The notes below the pieces were generated by a model. It searched no databases. It saw nothing but the letters and a program-made list of their open reading frames with translations, and was not told where the DNA came from. A program made the position numbers and the translations under genes. This document shows positions 1 through 12,321 of a stretch of 64,000 bases of DNA, one piece after another. This DNA comes from Sacculina carcini. Taxonomy: Eukaryota; Arthropoda; Thecostraca; Sacculinidae. Where the stretch lies: assembly GCA_916048095.2 (NCBI GenBank), contig OU696589.1:6939183-7003182 (forward strand), given 5' to 3'. Position 1 is the stretch's first letter; each line of letters begins with the position of its first letter.

Positions 1-190
1 GCACCCTTTTCAAATCATCAATCAGTTCTCGCACCCCTTGGATTTTAAATTCTTATATGATAAAGAAATAATACAAGGGATGTGATAAAAAATTTTCGTA
101 ATTCAATTTTCATTTTTCAACCAAAAGCTCCTGTATAAAGAACGTATTTTCCAATGATAATGAAAAGCATAAGTAAAACACTATTTGTAT
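1..190 (-). mobile_element. hAT-like MITE relic cut by the window edge
   Basis: GTGCGAGAACTGATTG on the minus strand, followed by a TATCATATAAGAA stretch, matches the 3' half of the element at 29221-29765 and the copy near 40660. The terminal repeat itself lies outside the window. The right limit is approximate. Confidence 0.5.
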
Positions 191-866
191 ATTTTTCACA
201 GGATATCTCGCACTCTCTGGAAATGCGAGAACCCCCGTTGAAAAGGATCGAGGGTATCACATTGCAATGTTTTTATATAATACCACATTGGGGCATTTGT
301 CCAGGAACCATAAAATATCCAATGTGGGTCTGAAAGTGGAGATAAAAGTACGCGTTCCAGTAATGCACCACTATATCTTGAATATGACATTTTGGTCGTC
401 CGTTGCTCTAAAATACATTCAAGGCAAGGGATATGTTCTGCTTAGAATTACAATTTGGAATGCAACGACAATTTCATGATTAAGAAAAAAATCACAAATA
501 TGAAATGTGTATTGACGAATGAAGATAGATGAAACTATCGTGAGCTTTAACCAGGAAGTGAGTGATAGAGACATTTGAATGCACGAACAACAGGCTTACA
601 AATTACAAACACACACACACACACACACACACACAATCTTGCAATTGACAAACAGCAACTTACACAATACAACACAGCAACAACGCAGATCAAAATCTTA
701 CATAATCAAACACAACCACACGCACACAAACACACACACACCTCATTGAATGAATGCATGAGCTTTACGTTATCATTACTCTTAACCACACGAAAACACA
801 CTCACACAAGCGATTGTTTAACAATACGTGGAAATGCAACGCTACGCCCGCTCACATGCAGGTAAC

Positions 867-939
867 CTACTAGAATAGGCACGAGATAAATCCTCACTCG
901 CTTGTCTTTTAGCGGCAAAAATATCGTGAATCTGTTGAG
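867..939 (-). CDS. Possible further BAZ1B exon (start of a bromodomain?)
   Basis: A 73-nt segment is bounded by a plausible acceptor (TTCTCGACAG) and donor (GTTACC) on the minus strand and reads IHDIFAAKRQASEDLSR, which resembles the amphipathic first helix of a bromodomain. It lacks the usual WPF shelf residues, and no following bromodomain exon is visible between 1 and 866, so this may be chance. Confidence 0.18.
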
Positions 940-1126
940 CTGTCGAGAATAGCACATCATGCACACACACACACACAAACCGCAATGCTAAAAAACACAA
1001 CCAGATCAACACACACACACAAAGATGGACAAAGCAGACCCCACAGACCTCAAGAACCATTCAGCACGCCAATACTGCGCCTGCAGAAAGTCAATAACTA
1101 CACGACTCTCTACCGCTCTGCTACTA

Positions 1127-4100
1127 GTGACGTTGCTGTCTCGAGGCGCGAATCTGACGTCTTCGAGACACTGGAGAACTAGGACGCCAGCACACGCGAC
1201 GTTTACGTCCCGGTTCCTCGTCCTCCTGCTGTTCTTGTTCCTCAACATCACCATCATCATCGGTGGATAACTGTCTAATACGAGCTTCCTCCGCCGAAGC
1301 ATCCTCCATTTCTTCAACATCCTCATCCTCATCGGAGGAGATGACAGGACGTCGTATAGAAGGACGAAGTCCGCTACGTCCAGACGACCTCGCTCGAGAA
1401 CATTCACGAGCTCTTTTACTGGAACGTGATGACCTGCTGGCGGACCTCCTGCGCAGTCCTGACCGACCCACGCCACACACAAAGTCCTCATCATCAAGAT
1501 CCTGGTCTCCATCATCTATAATATCTTCCTCATCATCTTCATCATCATCACTGATGTACGTGGATCGTTTGCGTGAGGTCACACTGCTGGCAGAACGTCT
1601 TGGTCTTGATGAACGAACAGATCGAGCTCTGGTCGAGTGTTTCTGCTCTCTGCTCTCATCACTACCACTCTCATTTCCATCACCATCTTCACCAGAATGT
1701 TCCACAGTCTCGTCCTGTCCACACCCTCCTACATCATCACGACTAGCAGCTCGCAATATCTCTGACGGAAGAGGTTTGGCCGACCTGCAACTGGAGCCCC
1801 TGGCACGACGCGAGGTCGGACGCTGGCAGACCATGGCTTGGCAGTCCATGCACTGCCACCCCGCCCTGACACACACACACACACATACATACACATTTTC
1901 AATTGTTTTGTGTTGTATGATATATCATGTTTGATTGCTATTCGATTGTATTGCCTTGTGATTGTATTATATTAATTTAGTTCCTCACTATATTTGATTT
2001 AAACAAGTCCTAAAAGAAGCTTCGGTTTATAGAGGACTTTGTCACTGTGCTACACGATTTTTTTCTTCACATGTGTGTGCTTATATGTATGAGTGACAAT
2101 AAACCTAAAACAAACAAACAAACAAACAAACACGCGTATAGTCAGAGATGCCAACCAATTGAAAGCCAGACAGATAGATCGAGAGCCGTAGATTTGTGTC
2201 GAGGCTCGGGGGGATGACAGACATCATGCATTAGTGTTCAAAGTTGACTCAGTTGGTCAATTGCATGAGATCCTCAACTATTTTATGCCTAGTCAATTAC
2301 AACACACATACCTCAATGCAAAGTATGATTTTCCACATATTTACAACTGTTTTGTGTGTATTGCTATGCTGATTTTGATGACAATATACTGCCAATGAAC
2401 TGAACTCAGCAGAATGATCGGCAGGTATAATTGCATATTCATACCCTCGAGCCAATTTGTCGGGGGTATATATTACCCCCAGGATCTATGGCCCATGGAT
2501 AGACCGATACGAAATGAAGATACATATATATTTAGATTAATACAGTTCCAGAGAGCCGCGAGAGACTGCCTGACTACGGCAGCGTATTAGCTTGGACGTC
2601 AATTAAAAGCTTCTGTCATTCGCAAGTGACGACACATTAGATGCGTGATAAACGGCAGGCGCTACCTTATTCTTAGCAGAACGGGCGGTTGGTGACAGTG
2701 TTTGTGAAACGCCGCCGGGCATTGGGGACAAACAATCAGCTGGCTCGAGCCGTCATCCCCCTGGCCACACACACGACACTCGCTCTCCTTGCACTCTGCC
2801 TGCTGTCTCTCATCCTCTGTCCCGCCGTCTTGCTCGTCCGCCGACCTCTGCGCCAAGCAAACACACACATCCATCCACATTGAAGCAAGCGGTCTGTGTA
2901 AACTAACTACAATTGTACAAACTACAACTATGTCCAATCTGCACATGTGTGTGTGTGTATGTGTGTATATGTGTCAGTATGTATGTGTGTCAGTGTGTGT
3001 ATGTGCATGTGTGTGCGTGTGGAATTTTGTTTCCCACAGACATTTCAGCAACCCAACTTCAGTCTTAGCGCCTGACATGAAAAGGTCAAATAACAATTAA
3101 TAATTTAACACTTGCTGTCCTGCTATATCCTCACACGAACCTCACGCTTGGCCGACGATTTTCTCACTGGCCCTGTTTCTAGCGAGACACGCGCTGACGA
3201 CCGCTTCTCGCGCGGCTTGCAGGAGGAGCAGCGCCAGTCGACCGAGGGCAGTGACGTGATCACCGGACGAACACATCGCCAGTGATACAGACACAGACAG
3301 CCGGCACACACACTGGCCACATCAGCGGGCGCCTGCGAGCTGGAAGGAGCCGCTCGGCGACAAACACGACACTTCTTATCGGTCGCCGACAGACCCCAGT
3401 TGATGGACGCGTCGAGCACGTGAAGTAGCACGTGTAGACGAGCCGCAGTGCCACACTGTCGCACAGCCTCGCACCAGGCGCGCTCGCGCTGCGACAAACT
3501 GGCGCCGTGTCTCGACACACTCTGATCAATAATGGTAGATGAAGTGTCTGCCGCATCATGCCCAAGCTTGATGCCGGACGCGTCACTTGCTCGACGCTCT
3601 TGCTGTACGTCTGTCTTGACGTCGTCTAGTTCCCTAGTTCGGCCGGCAGATGGCGCCAGAGGAGCACACATGGCGCGTCTTGCCACGTGACTGTGACACA
3701 CGAGCAGTGCGTCAGTGAGCGCCGCCACCTCGACCGCCTGTCTCACGCGCTGCTGCCACTGCTGACGACCGGCACAGGCCGGGATGCCGCCCAAATAACC
3801 GTCACTCAACCGCCTCTCCAACTGCAGCAGATCACGTCGCAGCCACGCCAGAAGACCGTGTGTTTGCTCGCCGGCATCAGAAACAACACTGTCGTCTACT
3901 ACTGCGGTGGCGTTGGCGTTGGCGGTTTGATCTTGCTCCATTGGCTCGTCCTGGTTGTGTTCGTTGGTTGTGTTAGCCGGGCAGTCGTCAGCGTTCTGCA
4001 CAGCGCTAGCTTCATCAACTGCCGCTGACTGTACACTGGCTGAGTCGGCTGTCTTGAATTGCAGCTCGATACTGGCACGTGCGGCGATCAGGGCGTTTTT

Positions 4101-7100
4101 GAGCGAGGCCTCGCGCTTGCCACACGCAGTCAGTGAAGCCAGCAACTCGTCGACGGCCGCTAGACTCGAGTATCGCAGCCATGTGTTGACTCCGGCGGCG
4201 GGATATGAACCCTGAACACAAACACACACACGCATTGAATATGTAAAATAGAAACTAACCCAATTGAGTGTTATCGGATGATGGTTTATTATTTATTTTC
4301 TTTCCAACTATCCAGATTTTTTCTTTTCGAACTCTCTTTCTGAATCTTTTGGGCGCTTCCGGTACATGGGGCCACCTTAGGTTGGTAATAGTGCTTGCAC
4401 TCTTCCCATGCTACTGGATTTGCCTGTAATTAATAATAATAATAATAATGAGTGAGTGCAATAAAACCGAGGTGAATAAACAAGCTGGGCACGAGAAAAC
4501 GCGTGAAGAAAACACCTGGATATCCATGACATTCGATGCTGCAAAAGTACCTCCAATCAATTCCCAAATAAACAAATAGAAAAGAAGACCAACATGCGAG
4601 CTTATAATATACAACGAAAAACAGATCACTTGCTTCCAATAGCTAGCTAGCTAGACATTCAGAAACCTCAGCAATGCAGAATTTTCCGAGCCCCGCACCC
4701 ACCTGATATTCCTCCAATGAAGACGTGACGCTGACAGCAGCCAGCGGTTTATCATCATCATCATCATCATGATTGACTGATGAAATGTGTTCTTGATGAT
4801 GATCATGAGTGTCACTGTCAGGCAGAGTGTGAGAGCAGGCCCAGCCGCTCTCTACATAAACCCCCGGCGCCCCGGCACTAGCCAGCAGCCAGTAGCGCCG
4901 GTGCAGCCTATCAAGCCCGAGCGGACCGCGCCTCAGTGCTGCCACCTGTCGGCCACAAACGTCGGCAAACTCTGCCAGTATGGCATCGTCCTGCTGCTGC
5001 CGACGAGCCTGTTCAATCTCCGAACAACGCCTACACACACACACGTGTGAGCTTATTAAGATGCTAATATGAGAGGTGCATTGGTCAATATGTCATGTGA
5101 AGTTATTGTTTATGTTTTGTCGTGATTGTTATTAACAGTGATCGGAGAAGGTTAGAAGTTGGTTGTTTTGCTGAGAGGAATAATCGTGTGTGTTAGAGAG
5201 AATGATGATGTGTTGTAGTGTATTGTGATAGTGTCTGTAATGTTTGCATGATTGAATTGTTGCTGTTCGGTTTTTACTATAGGCTAAATATACTTCTACA
5301 ACACACACACATCACAAACAGCCTATGTGCATGTTTGGTCAGAAAAACAAACTTCACTTCAACTTCAAACAACATAATTAATCGAATTGTTTCGTTGGAT
5401 ATTGTGAAACCCCCTATTATAGACAACATGTTGATGTGTTCACTTCACACTACTAAAACGTATTAAACGTATATTACTACGTATTAAAACGTGACTAAAT
5501 ATTTCTGGTCCTCCTGTATATTTAGAACGAGACTCAATTTCTTTTATACTCTTGTATATTTAGAACGAGACTCAATTTCTTTTATACTCCTGTATATTTA
5601 GAACGAGACTCAATTTCTTTTATACTCCTGTATATTTAGAACTCACTTTTTCTACGAGAAACTTCACTTGAATATGAACGAACTACGATAATTTTTTCAC
5701 TTTTTCTACTTTTTACGAGACTCACTTTTTCTGGTCCTCCTGCAGTTGTAGTTGGCGTTGTTTCTGCGCTTCCTCGACGCTGAGACGATGCCGGCGACTA
5801 CGTCTTGACTCTCCTTCCTCTGACTGATCAGCGACCGCCCCCGGCTCCGTAGTCTCCGCTGCAGCAGAAGTAGAAGACGAGTCGGCTGTTTGTTTGACGT
5901 CGCTGGCGCTGGCCATTTCCCGGCGCTGTTTCAACACCTGGTTACGACTGGTCCACAACTGCCTGTGTCTCTCCTCCAACTGTTCCTGATAACAGGCCAC
6001 CGCCTCACACTGCAACACGCGGTCCACCAGCACACACAACATGTGCAGTCTTGCCTCGGCGCTCAGCTCGTCCAGGTCGACTGTGGCCAGACGGTCGACT
6101 ATGCTGTCCAACTGTACACACACACACACACACATGCATGCCGAAATGTGATTTTTAACATATTCTCGACTCGTGTGCAGTGTTGAATTTTTGTCATCGA
6201 CATTATCGTCGTTGTCAATTCTTTGTCACACTCAATATGTGTGTGAGAGTACTATGAATTGTGTATCTGGTAATATTGTGTCATTAAATCTATATAATAT
6301 AGCGTTTCATACATCACACATTGTTATATATATATACATATTTAATAACTTGTATATATAGCAATGTTTAATCACTTTATCATATAATTATTATTTAATC
6401 ACTTGTCAATGTTTCATGTTGGAACAAAATTATCATTATTACATAAGTCTGCAAAAGAGACAATGTCTCAGCAGACTTTCTATATCCACTTTCTTTATTT
6501 ATTGTTGTTATGCTATTTGTTCTTTGCTTGTGGAAAAAATACAATTTGAACTTGAACACACACACACACACACACACAGGGGTGTAGATTTGTGTCGAGG
6601 CTCGGGGGGATGACAGTCATCATGCATTAGTGTTCAAAATTGACTCAGTTAAAGGTTAAAGGTTAAATGCCTAAGTGACAGCTGCTACACGGGAAGAAGC
6701 AGAAGCTTATGAACACACAGGTGTGTCCCGTGCAGCTCGCTGCCACCGCAGAACCGACCCTCTCCACGCTATGACGCCACAAGGACGTAAGACGTATTAG
6801 AGAGGACCACCTCCCCAGAATGCATGACACAACACATGACTGATATCTGGTACCATCATTTACTGCTGGGTGGACAGGGGCTGTGGGATTATAGAATTCG
6901 CCCAATGAAATTCTGCTCCGCCGGGTTGTTGGTCAGTTGGTTAATTGTATGGGACTATCAACTATTTTGTGTCTATTGAATTGTACATATGCCTAGTGGC
7001 TCCCTGTAGATTTTCCAAAAATGTTTGAAAATGGAAAAGGATGGGAGAGGAAAACATATGTTTTGTTATAATATAGTATAGTGTCGCAGCCCAAAACTGT

Positions 7101-10100
7101 TACACACACTCAAGTGAACCAACTATATTATACATAACTAACACCTAAGAGCCTAGAACAGGTTCGTGGTTCGAAACCCGGCGGAGGAGAATTTCATTGG
7201 GGGAATTCTATAATCCAACAGCCCCTGTCCACCCAGCAGTAAATGATGGTACCAGATATCAGTCATGTGTTGTGTCATGCATTCTGGGGAGGTGGCCCTC
7301 TCTAATACGTCTTCCGTCCTTGTGGCGTCATAGCGTGGAGAGGGTCGGTTCTGTGGTGGCAGCGAGCTGCACGGGACACACCTGTGTGTGTTCATAAGCT
7401 TCGGCTTCTTCCCGTGAATTAATATACAAAATAAATATACATAATTAATATACAAACTCACCCAGCTCGGTCATAAACTCAAGAAACACCTAGAAACTCA
7501 AGAAACGTCATTTTGATAGTAGGATAATATAGAAACATACGGCATGTGTTGCATTCATTATAAGGCTTATATGAGGCTCTTAATTTGTTGCGGCTAAAGA
7601 AACATTGTTGTTTTTTGTGGTTCAATATGTCTGTTTCAACATTGTGAGTTGCCGACCCCTGTTCTAATACATCCACACACAACAACAGCTCACTACAAAC
7701 TCCAACACACACACACACACACACACATACATACAGTTGGTGATGTTGAAGACTGACCAGGTGATCGTGTGTGGACACAGTAGTAGTAGTAGTAGATACG
7801 GTACTAGCGCAAGACGCGCCTATCTTGTGAGTAGCAGCTGTGTCTGGCGCCAATATCGAGCAAGCTGCAGCAGCAGTTTTCAGCAGGCTTTCGGCCGAGC
7901 TGGCATCAGAGCGAGAGAGTCGCATCAACAGCCGGAAGAGCTCGGGAGCAGTGAGGGCGTTGACCTCCAGCTCACACAAATTGTACCCCCACTCAGTGAG
8001 CCCCTGCAAGCGAACACACCCACACATACATACACACAAAATGACACATAGAAACACCAACTCCGCCCTGCACAGCCACAATGATGATACTGAAACAACC
8101 TTGATCGAGACAACTCTCAGAAAAACAGTTGTAGAAACAGAACAAGAAGACTAAACGGAGAGAGCGAATAAGAGAACAGAGGGGAAGGATAAAACAATTA
8201 TCCGGCTGAGGAGGGTAAAAATATAAAAGAGCAGAAGAGAATGGGAGAGTGGAAGAGAAAACGAAGTAAGAAGACAAAGATGAGAGAACAAAGAACGAAA
8301 AAAGTAGAGGACAAAGCAAATGAAAATGTAAGTGGGGGAAAGAGAGAATGGAAGAGCAGGGAGTATGAGGCAGCAGAGAAGACAAGACCTCACTGACCGC
8401 ATACTGAACGTCGGTTAACAGCGGTCGTACCAGCAGAGCCAGCGTGTCGAGAAACACTTGAAACTGCTGGCTATCTGAGGAGGCCACTAGCGACAGTATC
8501 AGCTGGGAGGCCAACACAGGAGAGTCAGCAGTGTGCGAGTGACGAGCAGTAGTCTTGCCAGGAAGCAGTAGCGGCCAGTAGGCGCTGATAAACTCGGTTA
8601 CTAAGAGCACGCGACCAAACGAGCTGGCAGGCAGCTGCTCCGGCAGCTCGACAGCTGAAGCAGCCGGCAGCGGCTTCAAACCCGTCAACAGCTGGTCCTC
8701 GAAACACTGAAACTCACAAACACAAAAAGTGCACCGACAACAAACATAACATACACAAAGACAAATACAGACAATTTGTGGACTCCGTGGTGTAGTGGTA
8801 GCGCACCCGCCTCACAAGCGGGAGGTCTGTGGTTCAAAAACCGGCGGAGCAGAATTTCTATTGGGGAAGTCTATAATCTAACAGCCCCTGTCCACCCAGC
8901 AGTAAATGATGGTACCAGATATCAGTCATGCATTCTGGGGAGGTGGCCCTCTCTAATACGTCTTCCGTCTTTGTGGCACCATAGCGTGGAGAGGGTTGGT
9001 TCTGCGGTGGCAGCGAGCTGCACGGGACACACCTGTGTGTGTTCATAAGCTTCGGCTTCTTCCCGTGTAGCAGCTGTCACTTAGACTTTTAACCTTTAAT
9101 AGTAAATTTATTGAGTGAAGTCCGAATATTTTGCTTTGCTTCGTTTTATATGCCTTATGAATAACATATACGTATCTTACATAATACACACATCTTCTGA
9201 CTAATGCTGTGTCTTATAATCCGGTGAGCTTCATAGAGAGAACAATACGGAATGAGCACAGACGTATATACGTGTGTGTGAATATGTGTGAATTGCTGAG
9301 TTGACAGCAGCTCACCATTTTCTGTTCTTCCTTGTAGATTTTCAGCTCGTTCTTCTTGTCCAATTTCTTTTGTTCCTGATACTGCTTGCGCTGCTCGGGA
9401 GTCATGCGCGCCATTTTGCGCGCCTCTTCGACGGCGTTCATGCGACGCTCAATTATGGCGCGCGTCGGCACGTGCAGTACCCGCGCCAGCTGACTGCGCG
9501 GCACATACTTGACGCACATGTTGAGGTAGTACTGGCACGAGGTAGTCTTGTTGCCCGCCTCCAGCAGCTGTGTTAATTTGCGCACGCACGGTGGCAGAGG
9601 CCTCTTGTGACTGGACATCAGAATACTGCCGCCGGCGGTGGCTGTTGAGCTGCTCTTTCCCTGGCTCTTGCCTGCTTTGCCTGTCGACTGTCGTCCCATG
9701 TCAAACAGCGACATTTGACGCATCGCCTTGCTGGACACAGTCTTGCCTGCCGCCGCCGCCGCCGCTGATGATGATGATGATGATGATGTGCGAGTGTTTT
9801 CATTCTGAGTCTCACCGTTGTTGTTGTTGTTGAGCCACGTTTTATTCTGCTTCTGTTGTTGTTGTTGTTGCGATTTGTCGGTGGGTTTTTTCAGTGGCGA
9901 CTTGGCGCCGCCGCCGCCGCCATTCTTGCTCTGACTCAATTTGAGCTGTCGCGCCTTTCTCTCGCGACGCTTCTCGCGATTCTTGGCGCGGCGCAGCTCG
10001 GCCTTGCGTTTCAGCTCGTCAATCTTGCTGGTACTGCTCACTAGCTTGATCAGAGTCACATTGTCAGAATCGTCGCTGTCCACTTCCTCGCCGACATTGC

Positions 10101-12277
10101 CGCACACCGCCGCCTTCCCAACCTGGCTCGTTGGCGGCGAGTGTTCCACGACCCGCTCCTGTGTGTCACCAGCAAATGCAGACTGTGTGTGCGGAGAGGC
10201 ATGGCCGTTGGTTATTGCCGGGGTCGTGGCGGCAGCATCGCTACTATTCGCTGCTGCTGCTGCTTCTTTTGTTGACGCGCCATTTACCCAGGAACACCGG
10301 CGAACAGCACTGACACCACCTACACTGGCAGCGCCGCCGAATAAACTCCTCACAACACCGCCTGTTGTGCCGGCGCGTGCGCTCGAGTCGCTGGCGGCCG
10401 CAGGCTGGACCTGAGCACCCGCCGTGAGCCCAACCGCAGTCACCAACTGGCGCTCCTGCTGCACCACCTTCTGTCTCTTGGTCGACGAAGTGTTCCTGGA
10501 GGCAGTCAACTTGTGCTTCTTGTTTGTGTTCGAGTGAGCTGCCTGCACTCGCTTCTGCTTCGAAAAAAACACACACACACACATATAAATAAGTACATCT
10601 GCACACAATGGAGTGATGAAATATTCATATTTGTTGCGTGTTATATAAATATATTATATTATGTGATGTAGCCGCATAGTCGTTGTCAATAATTGTCTGA
10701 TTGTACCATATTCTACATCAAACATGTCCGTCTATGAGCTTGCTCGATGATGTACATTTCTGCCATCTCATACCTTGTATATTCGCATGAAATTATTGTT
10801 GTGAAAAATGTGGCAATAAACTGAACACACAAACAACAAATACATAGAAACGGCGGTAAAATCGGTATAACCCTGGCGTCTGGTTAGAAGAAAAAGAAAC
10901 ACCCGGAGCCGGATTCGAACCGAGCTAGCTCGAACACTTACTCGCTCCGACAACGGCAGAAACATGGGTGCGATCTTGTTTTTGAGCGCGTGCTTGACAA
11001 ACATGGCCGGGGCGACCGTCCACGCGCCAACCGAGCCGCTCGCAGGCTCGTCCCTGCTCGCGCACCAGCTGATGAATGAGCAGAGCACCTCGCGAGGAGG
11101 CACGCGCACCGCACTGACACACACACACACACACACAAACACATACATACAGAGTGCCGAATGATAATAAATGCACTTAAGATAATACACACATACTGCT
11201 CATATATTAAATGAATATTGATACAATAACTTTGACACAGTTATCAACCGTGTATTTGCATGCCGTTTTTGTATTCACACTGAACACACACACACACACA
11301 CATTTGAATCAAACATTTGAGCACGTACACGTGTGTGGGTGTGTATGTGTGTGCGTCTGCGTGCGCGTTTATTGAATGTCCAGTATCGCTGTGCAATGTA
11401 TGAATCATTTGATGCATCACTCTTCCATATCGGATTTAGATCTATTCTGATTGTTCAAGCAGTATTAAACAGTATGGGTTGGAGACTGCCATCATGAATG
11501 CCAGATTTAATCCTACTAAATTTAACTCAGTCCCAACTGCAAAGAGCTATCTAAAATGGGACCAAGATGATCACTTCAGACCCGAACTTATTCCTGAAAC
11601 AGAATACACATTGCCGAAAGACATAGCACACAAATAAAACGGAATTTGTGCAATATTTGCAATATTGCAATATTTCGAAATGTACCGAATTGGATATTCC
11701 TCCTGCCAGAACTGAGCTATACAAGAACAGTATCTTCCACTTTGCCCCAGCAGCATTTAACACACTAACCACACGACTAAAATCACTATTGGCACAACGC
11801 AAATATCACCTCTTCAAAAAGACACTCAGACTGCAGATATTGAACAGTGATGAAGCCCAAAATGATGAGGCTCAATAAAGGCACGAATATGTTAGTGATT
11901 GTCTGAAACTACTTTTTAATATTTATGCTTACACATTTTGTATTCGTCATTGCATGTAAGCATCGTGTTGTCAACGTGTTATAAAATGTATTCTTGAACA
12001 CTGAATTTGTTAAAATCCATATGAAAGTTAAAAGGTTAAATGCCTAAGTGACAGCTGCTACACGGGAAGAAGCCGAAGCTTATGAACACACAGGTGTGTC
12101 CCGTGCAGCTCGCTGCCACCACACACAGACACACACACAGACACACACATCAAGTTTGAAAGCTACCTGGTACACACACAGACACACACACAGAGACAGA
12201 CACACACAATCAAACTTGACAGCTACCTGGTACACACACACACACACAGACACACAATCAAGCTTCACAGCTACCTG

Positions 12278-12321
<44 letters not shown>

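Noticed and set aside
196-390. Minus-strand 64-codon frame with DPHWIFYGSW
   Set aside because: No family recognised, no splice sites, near a MITE relic.
1006-1515. Additional minus-strand frame overlapping the last BAZ1B exon, and plus-strand Ser-rich frame 1263-1934
   Set aside because: Shadows of the acidic/Ser-Arg coding exon 1127-1865.
8151-8402. Minus-strand frame of hydrophobic Leu/Phe-rich residues
   Set aside because: It is GA-rich intron sequence read in reverse; the neighbouring BAZ1B exons splice over it in phase.
8779-8850. Functional tRNA-Val gene (also at 16079, 30534, 40910)
   Set aside because: Acceptor and T stems do not pair, every copy continues into the same 265-bp body, and several are truncated: SINE heads.
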